DNA from: Bacillus sp. FJAT-49711
GTDB lineage: Bacteria > Bacillota > Bacilli > Bacillales > Bacillaceae_C
DNA: 64,000 bases
Direction of reading: 5' to 3'
NCBI RefSeq assembly: GCF_018343715.1
Contig: NZ_JAGYPL010000003.1
Location: 503,784 to 567,783 of the forward strand
Below are positions 34,954 to 43,757 of this stretch, piece after piece. The translations under genes were made by a program, and so were the position numbers. Under the pieces are notes generated by a model. That model saw only the letters and a program-made list of their open reading frames with translations, had not been told where the DNA came from and ran no database searches. Position 1 is the stretch's first letter; each line of letters starts with the position of its first letter.

Positions 34954-35082
34954 TTAATTTGCTATAAAGTTGTTAAAAAAGGACATACGTATCCCGTCAA
35001 CAACTAAAACAGCAAATTTCGCACGGCAAAAATATAAGAATTCCGTCCAATATCCGTGCACTAAAACAGCATGATTCAACAT
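34954..35082 (-). CDS. 42-residue leader ORF of the ABC-F gene
   Basis: ATG at 35082 with CGGAGGTGGGG upstream opens a frame of 42 codons starting MLNHAVLVHGYWTEFLYF and ending FFNNFIAN. It ends about 140 bases before the ABC-F start and covers the ACGGGAT terminator element, so ribosomes translating it would disrupt or form that structure. Similar leader ORFs control vmlR and related ABC-F genes. Confidence 0.7.
   Translation of the reverse strand: MLNHAVLVHGYWTEFLYFCRAKFAVLVVDGIRMSFFNNFIAN
34975..34998 (-). promoter_or_regulatory. ACGGGAT attenuator element inside the ABC-F leader ORF
   Basis: The minus strand reads GACGGGATACGTATGTCC followed by six T. GGGAT and ATGTCC pair around ACGT with one bulge. 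The motif corresponds to ACGGGATCCGTCTGCCC before erm and ACGGGATTGGTCTGCCC before hflX. Confidence 0.55.
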
Positions 35083-35116
35083 CTTTCCCCACCTCCGTCT
35101 CAAAGTTATTTATTTT

Positions 35117-35145
35117 ATTTTAAACGTAATCAAAAAATCTTGCAA
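35117..35145 (-). promoter_or_regulatory. Promoter of the ABC-F leader
   Basis: TTGCAA (35140-35145) and TAAAAT (35117-35122) are separated by 17 bases and precede the leader ORF's ribosome binding site by about 20 bases. Confidence 0.65.
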
Positions 35146-35324
35146 GGGCATTCATTTTTCTAGGATAAAAGAATTGGCTAAATAAATGCGACATTGACTC
35201 CGGAAATCATTAATCAAATTTCCTGGAACAATTTAAGATGACTTTTCTAGATAACAGTCTCGATTGGAGGTGAATCAGGAACCTCTTAAAAATGTTATCT
35301 TAAGAGGTTATCTTTACAAAACTA

Positions 35325-35684
35325 CTACTCTTCTTTAATGAAATATTGGCGATAAGCTAAAACAACCGATCCAATAAAAATAACCGGAAGCAGAATAAAC
35401 ATTATTAAAAAGTGCTTAAATGCAGCATTCTCTAATGATTCATTTATATCTGTTAAAGCAGCTAAACTTGGAACAAATAATAGTAAGACAAATGCACAAA
35501 TACTTAAGGTAAGCTTAGTTTTATGATCAGGATACAATTTAGAAACTATAAGTACAGATACCAGCATGATCAAGGAAATTATTCCAACAAACAAAAGTGC
35601 ATTTTGTGAAAATTGACCATTCGTTAAAAAGACTGTTCCTAATAATATACATGCTGATATAATCAACAATAATATGTTTTTCAT
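35325..35684 (-). CDS. Four-helix membrane protein of unknown function
   Basis: Four hydrophobic segments (about residues 4-20, 28-48, 58-76 and 92-112) make up most of the 119 residues, and no family motif is recognised. AGGAGGAAA precedes the ATG. It is the third gene of an operon with the ECF sigma and anti-sigma genes (11 bases after the anti-sigma gene), so it may be part of the same envelope-stress response. Confidence 0.65.
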   Translation of the reverse strand: MKNILLLIISACILLGTVFLTNGQFSQNALLFVGIISLIMLVSVLIVSKLYPDHKTKLTLSICAFVLLLFVPSLAALTDINESLENAAFKHFLIMFILLPVIFIGSVVLAYRQYFIKEE

Positions 35685-35695
35685 GATTTTCCTCC

Positions 35696-36619
35696 TTAGT
35701 ACGGAATAATAACTCCTGTTCGAACTATTCTCACAGATGATTGTTTTGTATATGGTAAAACTTGATCGACTGTCCCTGTCAGAATAACGCCTGCAACTGG
35801 AATTTGGTTGGGATTCTCCTGTTTCAAAACCTCAAGTGCTTCTTTTGTATCGACCAATTCATCTAATTTCCCCTGAAGGAAATGGATATATTGTTCTGCA
35901 CCTGCTTTAAATGGTTTGCTCGGTTCTACTGGGAAACCAAGTGCATGGTCTCCATCAATCTCACTAAAGTCTTTTTGAAATGCTGAAGAAGCTTGAGATT
36001 CCGCTGCTTCTTCATTTAAACGATCTTGCAAGAGCCATATCCAGCTAGCTGTTGGAAATGTTTGATTAACTTCACTTAATGTTAATTCTTCTTGAAAAGA
36101 CAAAGCGACTTCCACACTATAAAAACCTGGCAATGACTCTAAATAATCCAGGTCATTATGAAACGCTTCTATTTTAGGCAAATGAAACTTTACTACTTTA
36201 TAATTATTGTTATAGCTGCGATCATTGACTCCGATATAAGAGGATGTATTTAAAGACGCTTTCATTCCTAAAATCGTATGAAAATCGCTCATCGTATTCC
36301 AATTGATTAAATGGCCATTCACTTCTTTATATGTTGATGCATTTGACTTGCCTGCAACGAAAAAATGGTCATACGTTGCTCCTCCAGGATATATATTTGC
36401 ACCGTACATTTGATAATAATCGTTCTTTTCTTCAACATCCTTATACATTCTTTCATACATGAAATATTGCCCAATATACAACATCGCCCACAAAAGAATT
36501 AAAGTGCTGATTGTCACAAGTATAGATATAAGGATGCTTCGTTTAATCGATTTTCGTCTGGCCTTTTTCACCAAATCCGAAAAAGAATCGTCCTTTTCAA
36601 ATATTGATCTATCCTTCAT
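35696..36619 (-). CDS. Anti-sigma factor (Sigma_reg_N/C type)
   Basis: A cytoplasmic part with DDSFSDLVKKARRKSIKRS (residues 10-28) is followed by one membrane helix (29-52) and an extracellular domain of about 250 residues that ends VAGVILTGTVDQVLP, as in anti-sigma proteins with sigma-regulator N- and C-terminal domains (YhdL/YlaD-like role). It should hold the ECF sigma factor inactive at the membrane until an envelope signal arrives. Its start overlaps the sigma gene by 11 bases. Confidence 0.8.
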   Translation of the reverse strand: MKDRSIFEKDDSFSDLVKKARRKSIKRSILISILVTISTLILLWAMLYIGQYFMYERMYKDVEEKNDYYQMYGANIYPGGATYDHFFVAGKSNASTYKEVNGHLINWNTMSDFHTILGMKASLNTSSYIGVNDRSYNNNYKVVKFHLPKIEAFHNDLDYLESLPGFYSVEVALSFQEELTLSEVNQTFPTASWIWLLQDRLNEEAAESQASSAFQKDFSEIDGDHALGFPVEPSKPFKAGAEQYIHFLQGKLDELVDTKEALEVLKQENPNQIPVAGVILTGTVDQVLPYTKQSSVRIVRTGVIIPY

Positions 36620-37115
36620 TATCTCGACCCTCCTCTAACAATCTCACGAGTTTTTGTCTCGCTCTAGCCAATTGCGTTTTAATCGTTTTATCCGTTGCAT
36701 CAAATAAGATTGCGATATCTTTTAACGAAAAGTCGGCACTATATTTCATCAATAAAATTTCTGCTTCTTTTGGTTTCAATTGTTTTAGAACTCGTTGAAC
36801 ATCTAGCTGTATTTCTTTTTGCAATAAGAAACCTTCAGGTGTGTTAAAGTCAAAAAGCTGATTCACATCAAAAGCCAATATGTATTTTTCTTGAGATTTC
36901 TTTTTCTTCAATAAATCGTAATACTTATTAATCGCCACTCTGTAAAGCCATGCTTGAGCATATTTGATTTCAATTCCATCGATATATTGGAGGAATTGAA
37001 TGGCGGTATCTTGCGTAATATCTTCAGCATCTTCCTTACTTGCCCCCATTTTCATTAAAGTTAGGTAGACAGAATGCAATTTTTCCTGTAATTTTTTCCC
37101 GAATGCCTCATTCAT
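36609..37115 (-). CDS. ECF-type RNA polymerase sigma factor, copy 1
   Basis: Region 2 shows the SKEDAEDITQDTAIQFLQYI and AQAWLYRVAINKYYDLL blocks, and region 4 reads LKPKEAEILLMKYSADFSLKDIAILFDATDKTIKTQLARARQKL. The 168-residue length fits ECF factors. A promoter with ECF-like spacing lies just upstream. It forms an operon with its anti-sigma factor and a small membrane protein. A second sigma/anti-sigma pair is at 48536-50105 but the two are not close copies. Confidence 0.9.
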   Translation of the reverse strand: MNEAFGKKLQEKLHSVYLTLMKMGASKEDAEDITQDTAIQFLQYIDGIEIKYAQAWLYRVAINKYYDLLKKKKSQEKYILAFDVNQLFDFNTPEGFLLQKEIQLDVQRVLKQLKPKEAEILLMKYSADFSLKDIAILFDATDKTIKTQLARARQKLVRLLEEGRDNEG

Positions 37116-37135
37116 ATCGCCCCTCCTATTTGTAT

Positions 37136-37160
37136 AACGATTGAATAGTTAAAAGGTAAA
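37136..37160 (-). promoter_or_regulatory. Possible autoregulated ECF promoter
   Basis: On the minus strand TTTACCTTTT and CGTT are placed so that 16 bases separate TAC and CGTT, which suits an ECF promoter before the sigma gene. Confidence 0.35.
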
Positions 37161-37250
37161 CAAAAAATAACGACAAACTTTTTAAAAATAAAATAACCCC
37201 TTTTTGAAATCCAAGAGGTTATTTCTATCGTACCTTATTTGTAAAATCTA

Positions 37251-37328
37251 TTAATTTTTTATCCACTCCGCTCCCGTAATTGTGAGCATGGATTGATGCT
37301 TGATAGCAGTTTGAGCATCCTCAACCAT
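37251..37328 (-). pseudogene. C-terminal remnant of a WrbA-like gene
   Basis: The minus strand reads MVEDAQTAIKHQSMLTITGA, then EWIKN and a stop. This matches the C-terminus of the intact gene at 63119 (MIEDVQAAVKHQAKRTVTVA, then EWVKK). Only about 25 codons remain. Confidence 0.7.
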
Positions 37329-37418
37329 TGGAGATTTGAAGTGTAAAAAAATAACCCCTGTTTAAAGAGATTATCCCTTTCATAACTCGTATTAATAATA
37401 ACACCTTAAATCATTCTA

Positions 37419-37784
37419 TTATTCTTGTACAATCATAATTAAATTCCCCTCAGAGTCCTTTATTGTTAAAAATGATATATCAGGGAAACGCTCTATATCG
37501 CCTTGAATATCTATATTATTATTAGTTAAGAATTCGTATGTCTTGTCAATATTTTCAGCTGGAAAGGAAAACAACGGGAGTTTCGATGGCTGAAAATGAT
37601 CGGAACGATTTGCATCAAGTAAAAGGATGAGGTTATTTAATTTAATCGAAAAAACCCTATCATATGGCCCAGGAGGTACGGATAACCCTAACAACTTTGC
37701 ATACCAGTTGACAGCCCGATTCATGTCTTTAACATGAATAAATATTGATCCAACAATTGGAGTAATGTTATATGTATTTTCCAC
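37419..37784 (-). CDS. VOC family protein
   Basis: One VOC domain: IVGSIFIHVKDMNRAVNWYA near the start, FSIKLNNLILLLDAN in the middle and FLTIKDSEGNLIMIVQE at the end. The C-terminal E is in the usual metal-ligand position. I favour the GTG start at 37784 (AAGGA 9 bases upstream) over the ATG at 37793. The gene sits between two decayed wrbA-like fragments and has a hairpin with a T run after it (37348-37377). Confidence 0.8.
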   Translation of the reverse strand: MENTYNITPIVGSIFIHVKDMNRAVNWYAKLLGLSVPPGPYDRVFSIKLNNLILLLDANRSDHFQPSKLPLFSFPAENIDKTYEFLTNNNIDIQGDIERFPDISFLTIKDSEGNLIMIVQE

Positions 37785-37986
37785 TAGATTCATTCCTTTT
37801 AATTCATATTTTTATTTCTTACACATTTTAGCAACAGCTTCTAAAATTTATTATAAACAATATAATTGTAAAAATTATAGTGCGTTTTTATACTTTTCGA
37901 AAAACTCCTAAAGAAAAATATAAGAATAGACGAGAAACCTCGAAGGGCAAAATGCCTAAGAGGTTCTATTTAAACTATTATCCTTT

Positions 37987-38583
37987 TTATCCATTTGCAT
38001 TTTTAATCCACTCAGCGTTACTGTCCACTTAGCTTGATGTTTAACAGCAGCATGGACGTCTTCAATCATTTTCCCATCTTGCCCTACAGTTACACTCGTT
38101 CCATATGGATTACCGCCCGCTCCAAACAGTACTTGATTGGTATAACCTGGAGGTACAATAATGGCACCCCAATGGTATATAAAGCTAAAAGCGTTGCTTC
38201 TTGGCCGCCATGCGGGTTTTGCGAGGAAGTCTTCGCACTTATGACCTTGTTGACAGTTTTACCAGAAGCCCATAGCCCTCCTTGAATATCGAGAAATTGT
38301 TTCATTTGCGAAGCAATGTTTCCAAAGCGTGTTGGAGTACTAAATATAATGGCATCGGCCCATTCAATATCTCCTAAGGTCGCCACTGGAATGTCTTTCG
38401 TCGCTTCTACGGTCGACTTCCATACTTCATTTCCCTCAATGACTGAATCCGGAGCTAATTCTTGAACTTTTGATATCTTTTCCTCGGCTTCTGCCTCTCT
38501 AGCCCCTTCTTCAGCCCATTTTGCTAATTGATAATTCGTACCACCCATACTGTAAAAATAATAGATAATTTTACGTTTGCCAC
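37987..38583 (-). pseudogene. Decayed WrbA-like flavodoxin-fold oxidoreductase gene
   Basis: The reading NVKLSIIF continues only after a one-base shift as YSMGGTNYQLAKWAEEGA. The frame is lost again after LALYT and resumes as HWGAIIVPPGYTNQVLFGAG, and a third shift restores AEWIKNANG before the stop at 37987. The intact homologue at 63119-63781 has the same segments in one frame. Three indels and the loss of several residues at LYT-HWG show true decay. A separate shorter remnant lies at 37251-37328. Confidence 0.85.
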
Positions 38584-38693
38584 TTTTTTCTTCTTTTTAG
38601 AAATAGTTCATAGCAGTCGTAGTTTTTCATATGCTTCAGGATTCTATTCCTAAAAAGATCAGGAAGAAGAAATAAGAAAACATCCTTTTATTT

Positions 38694-39179
38694 CTACAAT
38701 CTTAAGCTTAAAATTTTTCCAGGGAGTCCACCAATTTCACAAATAATATATGAGGAGAATCCTTGCTTCATTAATATTTTACGAGAAGGAATATTACTCG
38801 GATCAATAATTGCTTTCAACACATTTAAATTTGTTTTTTTCGCCTTTTTAATAAGCAACTCAGCAATTTTTCGTCCATAACCTTTTCCCCAATGTTCAGG
38901 TAATATCATGTAGCCAATCTCAGCTTCTTCGGTGTTTTTTTCATTCAATGTTAAATGCCCTAGACCAATAAATTCCCCACTCATTTCATCAAAAACTTTA
39001 TAAGACCCGAATAATTCATGTTTTTCATTTCGTGCCAATAGCTTTTTGAAATCAACTTGTGCCTCTTTTAATGGTATCGCCCGTTCTGTTATTTGAGCCA
39101 TAACTTGTTCGTTTGATACTAACTTAAAATACTCTTCAAAATCATGGTTCTTAAATTTTTCAAATTTTATTTTTTGCAC
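38694..39179 (-). CDS. GNAT family acetyltransferase (RimJ/RimL-like)
   Basis: The product of 161 residues has ITERAIPLKEAQVDF, then FIGLGHLTLNEKNTEEAEIG and the acetyl-CoA signature LPEHWGKGYGRKIAELLIKK near residues 95-112, with a C-terminal SRKILMKQGF. This arrangement is typical of RimJ/RimL-type acetyltransferases acting on protein N-termini or small molecules. It stands alone between the wrbA-like pseudogene and a 420-base intergenic region. Confidence 0.88.
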   Translation of the reverse strand: MQKIKFEKFKNHDFEEYFKLVSNEQVMAQITERAIPLKEAQVDFKKLLARNEKHELFGSYKVFDEMSGEFIGLGHLTLNEKNTEEAEIGYMILPEHWGKGYGRKIAELLIKKAKKTNLNVLKAIIDPSNIPSRKILMKQGFSSYIICEIGGLPGKILSLRL

Positions 39180-39602
39180 TTGTTATCACCCTGCAGCATG
39201 CGCTTATTCAAAATCCTTTGAATTCTAATCCGAATGTACCGTTACAAAAAGATAAGGTATATGTTGAAAACTAAGTTAAAGATTAAAAACATAAAATCTA
39301 TAACATTATCTAAGTTATATATAATTCTTACTTATACAGTAAGATAATAAAACCTATTATTATATGGACTCGCTTTTCATGCTCCGTTTCTGAGAGTTAA
39401 TCAAGCCATTTATGGATAAGTCAGATAGAAAATAGTTTTTAACGGATATTCGTTTCGTCTTTGACTCGCTATGCGAACTAGCCACTTTTTATACGAAATA
39501 TAAATCAACTATTCCTTTAAACATACAATTACCTACTTATTCAGCAAGTTGATACGTACAAATGGCTGCTCCTACCTGCCTCCGTTTGACCTAATTAATT
39601 CA
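39180..39602. other. Intergenic region, only a small palindrome seen
   Basis: The region of 423 bases has no ORF with a ribosome binding site. It contains a 7-bp perfect palindrome TCTTACT-TATAC-AGTAAGA at 39326-39344, and otherwise AT-rich sequence. Confidence 0.5.
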
Positions 39603-40730
39603 TCATCTAACTTTTATTAAAGATTTTTGCAATTGAAAATCTACATCTTGATAATACATATTTTTCACAAGCAGATTTGGTCCTAAGCATTTAACTGCAG
39701 GACAATGACAATTGAGAGATTTTGCTGTTCTTGTTTCCATCCACTTGGAATAGGCATCGGGTAAAGATGTTGATTGTATATTACCTAGAGACGGCTCATC
39801 TCCAAAGTCAGTTACAATTATTTCCCCTGTAAAAATATTAACATTCAATCTCGAACGCCCATCAGGATCATTACGAATTGTTACATTTGGCTCACTATAA
39901 AGACGTTTAAGTAATTCCAAATCCCTTACTGATGAGCTGCATGGATAAAATGGCAAAGTTCCAAACATCATCCAGATCTTTTTGTCACGGTAATCCAATA
40001 ACTGTTCAATGGCTTGTTTTATTTCATCAAGATTAATAGTTTCTAAGTTGCTGGCGAAGTCTACAGGATACATAGGATGAATCTCGTGACGAGCACACCC
40101 CATTTCAATCACTTCTTGATGGATTTTTTCCAAATGAGGAAGCGTTCGTTTGTTTAGCATCGTTTCAGCTGAAACAAGTACTCCCGCATTTGAAAGAGAC
40201 TTTGCATTTTCAAACATTTGCTTTAAATATTTTGCTCGATTTACACGAGACGGCTTTTTCTCCATTAAAGCAAAACCCGTTTCGATAAATTCATCTGCTG
40301 TTCCCCAATTATGAGAAATGTGCATGACATCCACGTAGGGTATAATGGCCTCATATCGCTCAAAAGGAAGCGTTAGGTTGGAGTTCACTTGGGTACGAAT
40401 ACCGCGTTTGTGTGCATATTCTAATAGAGGTTTCACATAATTCCTAACCGACTTTTTCGACATCATCGGCTCACCACCAGTAATGCTCAAAGTTCGCAAA
40501 TGCGGAATTTCATCTAATCGCTTGATTATTAAATCAATCGGCAGTGCCTCTGGATCGATGTTTTGCAGTTGATATCCAACAGCACAGTGGGCACAGCGCA
40601 TGTTACAAAGCAAAGTAGTTGTAAATTCAACGTTGGATAAAACCATCTTGCCATATTCAGCAACATCCAAATAAGCTTCCCACGGATCATGGTCAGGGGT
40701 AATAGGTTGTAACGTTTCTTCTATTCTCAT
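39603..40730 (-). CDS. yfkAB: Radical SAM / CxCxxxxC-type protein YfkAB
   Basis: The radical SAM cluster motif reads CNMRCAHC at residues 42-49, followed by LSITGGEPMMSKK (SAM binding) near 99. The C-terminal part has C residues in FYPCSSS and NCHCPAVKCLGPN, which fit the CxCxxxxC domain of YfkAB proteins and could bind a second cluster. YfkAB is widespread in Bacillaceae, but its substrate is not known to me. The 375-residue protein is complete and transcribed alone. Confidence 0.85.
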   Translation of the reverse strand: MRIEETLQPITPDHDPWEAYLDVAEYGKMVLSNVEFTTTLLCNMRCAHCAVGYQLQNIDPEALPIDLIIKRLDEIPHLRTLSITGGEPMMSKKSVRNYVKPLLEYAHKRGIRTQVNSNLTLPFERYEAIIPYVDVMHISHNWGTADEFIETGFALMEKKPSRVNRAKYLKQMFENAKSLSNAGVLVSAETMLNKRTLPHLEKIHQEVIEMGCARHEIHPMYPVDFASNLETINLDEIKQAIEQLLDYRDKKIWMMFGTLPFYPCSSSVRDLELLKRLYSEPNVTIRNDPDGRSRLNVNIFTGEIIVTDFGDEPSLGNIQSTSLPDAYSKWMETRTAKSLNCHCPAVKCLGPNLLVKNMYYQDVDFQLQKSLIKVR

Positions 40731-40836
40731 TTTTCTAACTTCCTTCTTCTTTGGCTATTTGACTTCATTTAATCATTATGCGGGAAACAGCCATATTCAT
40801 ACTTAAAACTCAAACAAGGTCTTTGTTCATTAATCG

Positions 40837-41433
40837 TTATCTTTTTATAAATACACTTTGAACAACATGGGCTAGACCAGAATGTCCAATACCTTCGTAC
40901 CTCTCAGTTTCGCCAACATAGAAATGCTGAAAAAAGTACTCATCAAACTTTTCCATCAACGATTTTGGATCACATAGTAATTCGGGATTACCCGGGCCTC
41001 CTGTTCCGTATCGTAGCTGCTCCTTTGTGTACAATTCACTGACATAGTAACCGCCTGGTTTTAAGGAATTTTGTACCCCTTCCATTGTTCGATCAAATAC
41101 AGGCTTGGAAAAGTGACCAAAAATATGTACAATCGCATCCCATTTTTCTTCTTCCCATTCGACGTCTGCCAAATCATGTAATTCCGTTTTTACTTTTACT
41201 CCTTGTTCTACAGCAAGCTTTTTAATCTTATCGAGACCCGATGGAGCAAAATCCCATGCTGTTACATCATACCCCTTGCTTGCAAGAAAGACGGAATTTC
41301 TCCCTTCACCTTCAGCTATGCATAAAACATTTCCTTTAGGAATGTTTTTTTGCACTTCCACTAAAAAAGCATTTGGCTCTTTTCCGTAATAGTAGTCTTG
41401 CGAAGAAAAGCGATCATCCCAATGATTTTTCAC
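40837..41433 (-). CDS. Class I SAM-dependent methyltransferase
   Basis: The 198-residue protein begins HWDDRFSSQDYYYGKEPNAF, and has the SAM-binding motif VLCIAEGEGRNSVFLASKGY around residues 35-54, a TehB/TMT-like arrangement. The GEGRN motif is typical of thiol or tellurite methyltransferase-like enzymes. The start is GTG with GGAGGAGAAAATAA upstream. It is next to the MerR/MFS efflux pair and may also detoxify, which is inference. Confidence 0.85.
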   Translation of the reverse strand: MKNHWDDRFSSQDYYYGKEPNAFLVEVQKNIPKGNVLCIAEGEGRNSVFLASKGYDVTAWDFAPSGLDKIKKLAVEQGVKVKTELHDLADVEWEEEKWDAIVHIFGHFSKPVFDRTMEGVQNSLKPGGYYVSELYTKEQLRYGTGGPGNPELLCDPKSLMEKFDEYFFQHFYVGETERYEGIGHSGLAHVVQSVFIKR

Positions 41434-41492
41434 TTATTTTCTCCTCCGTTCCTTGTACATACCATTATTATACCTTGCTATTCCAAATTTAC

Positions 41493-42338
41493 TTATGATC
41501 CTTCCTTAACTAGAATTCTCATTTCCATTAGAAATTCTTCTTGTCGGTTAGGGAAGTAATGAATAGGTGCTAATGTCTCATATATATCGCTCTTTACTGT
41601 TAGTTCGTAATGTGCAACATAATTTATTAATTTTTGTAAGTTAGAAAAGTAATCTTCAATAGACAAACTCGTAAATCTAATACATGCATATGTCCCTTTT
41701 GGAATGGTCGCAATTTCAGTATCTCGAGAATGCGATAAAGTCTGACTATTCGTTAATACTGGTGTAAATAAATATTGGTAAGTAATTTCATCAATATGAG
41801 TATAGGGCTGATACTTAAAAATTGCACCATATCCACTGTTTCTAAGTCCTTCCGTCGTAGCAGCAAAGTGCCTAAGTTTACTGTAAGAAGCATACAGGGT
41901 GTTTTTCGGCCCTTTCCCTCCAACTTTTATCCGTATTATTCGACTTTCATCCTCCTCTGAAAGAAACACTTCACCAAGTGTAGGATATTCCTTCTGTCTT
42001 TGGATTCCCATTTTGGCGTTTGCAATAATTTGTTCAATTTCTGTTAAATTATTTATTTGGTTCCTTACAACTTTTTCTTGTTCAATTAAGAATGTGAAAA
42101 AATCATCTGTGTTTAATTCCTGTACTTTTTTTATATCTTTTAATGGTGTACCAATATATTTTAGAGATTTTATTAAATCTAAACGATAAATTTGTGAGTC
42201 CTTATAATAGCGAAAATTAGTATTACGATCGACATAAGCCGGTTTAAATAGATTAATTTTATCATAATAGCGAAGTGCTTTTATTGATATATTCGCGAGC
42301 TTAGAAACTTCACCGATCGTATAAAGTTTTTCTTCCAA
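41493..42338 (-). CDS. MerR-family activator, BmrR-like
   Basis: The N-terminal MerR helix-turn-helix reads YTIGEVSKLANISIKALRYY at residues 6-25, with the wing F-R-Y-Y-K and a coiled coil at 75-120. The C-terminal half (from about 125) is the GyrI-like drug-binding domain seen in BmrR. The start is TTG at 42338 behind AAGGAAGGG. It lies 30 bases after the MFS pump gene in the same operon, as bmr-bmrR in B. subtilis, and should activate the 19-bp-spacer promoter at 43575-43605. Confidence 0.9.
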   Translation of the reverse strand: MEEKLYTIGEVSKLANISIKALRYYDKINLFKPAYVDRNTNFRYYKDSQIYRLDLIKSLKYIGTPLKDIKKVQELNTDDFFTFLIEQEKVVRNQINNLTEIEQIIANAKMGIQRQKEYPTLGEVFLSEEDESRIIRIKVGGKGPKNTLYASYSKLRHFAATTEGLRNSGYGAIFKYQPYTHIDEITYQYLFTPVLTNSQTLSHSRDTEIATIPKGTYACIRFTSLSIEDYFSNLQKLINYVAHYELTVKSDIYETLAPIHYFPNRQEEFLMEMRILVKEGS

Positions 42339-42368
42339 ATCTATCCCTTCCTTGTATACTTCATGAAG

Positions 42369-43541
42369 TTACATTGCTTTTGCAGTTAGATGTGCGGGCT
42401 CCTTCCAAGCAAACGTTAACCCGATACCGATGGATAACACAATTGTTGCAAAATAAAACGGAAAGTTTAAATTGAGGTCAAATAAAATTCCACCAATCAT
42501 GGGTCCGACAACATTGCCAATACTCGTGAACATCGAATTCATCCCTGCAACAAATCCTTGTTCATTTTCTGCAATCCTTGACAAATAGGTCGTTACAGCC
42601 GGTCTCATTAAATCGAAACCAACAAAAACTGTTATCGTAACAAGTAATATCGTAAAGTACGAGCTCACAATTGTCATTAATAATACAAGCACAGTCGAAA
42701 CAATTAGACTATAACGAATTAAGCGTATTTCTCCCATCCATTTCATTAATCGATCAAAAAAAGCTACTTGAAAAATTGCTCCAACAATAGCCCCGCCTGT
42801 TATCATGATAGCTATATCCCTTGGCGTAAAACTAAATTTATGATCAACAAATAAAGAGAATAACGATTCAAAAGCTGCTAAACCAAATGAAGAGATTAAA
42901 ATAATCATAAAAGCGATAAAATACAACGGTGTAAATATACGTTTAATCCCTGCCTTTTGTCCTGCAACTACTACTTGTTCAGTATTACGTTCTGGCTCTT
43001 TAAGTGTGATAATCGATAAAATTGCTGCGAATAATGCAAGACCAGCCGCAAAAAAGAATGGTGCTCGTGTACTAATTTCTGCCAGAAAGCCACCTACACC
43101 AGGACCTATAATAAAACCTGTTGAAATAGCTGCCGACATATAGCCAAGAGCTTTAGGCCGTGTTTGCAAAGTGGTAATATCTGCAATAAATGCAGTTACA
43201 GCCGGCATAATGAATGCTGCGCTGACACCGCCAAGCATTCTTGAGATGAATAGAACCTCCACTGTTTTGCCAACACCGAATAAAAACTCTGATATACCAA
43301 AAATAATTAAACCAATAACAATCATTCTCTTACGACCGAATCGATCCACCCAGCGCCCCGCAATCGGAGATACTATTAGCTGCATAAGGGCAAAAGCAGC
43401 CACCATATTACCGACAACTGATCCAGACAAATCTAATTCATTCATAATAGTAGGTATAACGGGAATAACAAGTCCAATACCTAAAAAGGCAATGAAGAGA
43501 TTCATTAAAACTACAGCTAAACTTCTGTTTTGTTTTTGCAT
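42369..43541 (-). CDS. Multidrug MFS transporter, Bmr/Blt/NorA-like
   Basis: Twelve hydrophobic segments with the DHA1 signature: LGIGLVIPVIPTIMNEL near residue 20, motif A in IAGRWVDRFGRKRM, motif C region GFIIGPGVGGFLAE and the C-half repeat. The product exports cationic drugs and dyes by proton exchange. AAAAAGGAG precedes the ATG. Expression should be induced by the MerR-type protein encoded directly downstream. High similarity to Bmr/Blt is judged from the motifs and the operator. Confidence 0.9.
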   Translation of the reverse strand: MQKQNRSLAVVLMNLFIAFLGIGLVIPVIPTIMNELDLSGSVVGNMVAAFALMQLIVSPIAGRWVDRFGRKRMIVIGLIIFGISEFLFGVGKTVEVLFISRMLGGVSAAFIMPAVTAFIADITTLQTRPKALGYMSAAISTGFIIGPGVGGFLAEISTRAPFFFAAGLALFAAILSIITLKEPERNTEQVVVAGQKAGIKRIFTPLYFIAFMIILISSFGLAAFESLFSLFVDHKFSFTPRDIAIMITGGAIVGAIFQVAFFDRLMKWMGEIRLIRYSLIVSTVLVLLMTIVSSYFTILLVTITVFVGFDLMRPAVTTYLSRIAENEQGFVAGMNSMFTSIGNVVGPMIGGILFDLNLNFPFYFATIVLSIGIGLTFAWKEPAHLTAKAM

Positions 43542-43574
43542 AATGTTCTACTCCTTTTTAACACCGTACAACCT

Positions 43575-43605
43575 AATGTAAACCCTCCCCTAAGAGGAGA
43601 GTCAA
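43575..43605 (-). promoter_or_regulatory. BmrR-type promoter with 19-bp spacer
   Basis: TTGACT (43600-43605) and TACATT (43575-43580) are 19 bases apart and the spacer contains CTCCTCTTAGGGGAG, an imperfect palindrome. This is the classic MerR-family layout and is very like the bmr promoter of B. subtilis as I recall it. Confidence 0.85.
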
Positions 43606-43693
43606 TTTCGATGAACTCCCGCATTATCGTATTCAAGAAATTTATTGTGCCAATTTTTTACGTTTTTATTCGTAGATACATTTTAATAAAAAA

Positions 43694-43731
43694 AAGAATT
43701 CATTTTGAAAAATTAATCAAAATGAATTCTT
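43694..43731 (-). terminator. Terminator of aspS
   Basis: AAGAATTCATTTTGA / TCAAAATGAATTCTT, a 15-bp perfect stem, is followed on the minus strand by a T run, about 25 bases after the aspS stop. Confidence 0.88.
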
Positions 43732-43757
43732 ATCTTGCTTTCTTTCACCTAAATATT

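Noticed and set aside
35280-35309. Perfect 10-bp hairpin AACCTCTTAA/TTAAGAGGTT as terminator of the ECF operon
   Set aside because: No T run follows on the minus strand, so terminator function is not supported, although the stem is real.
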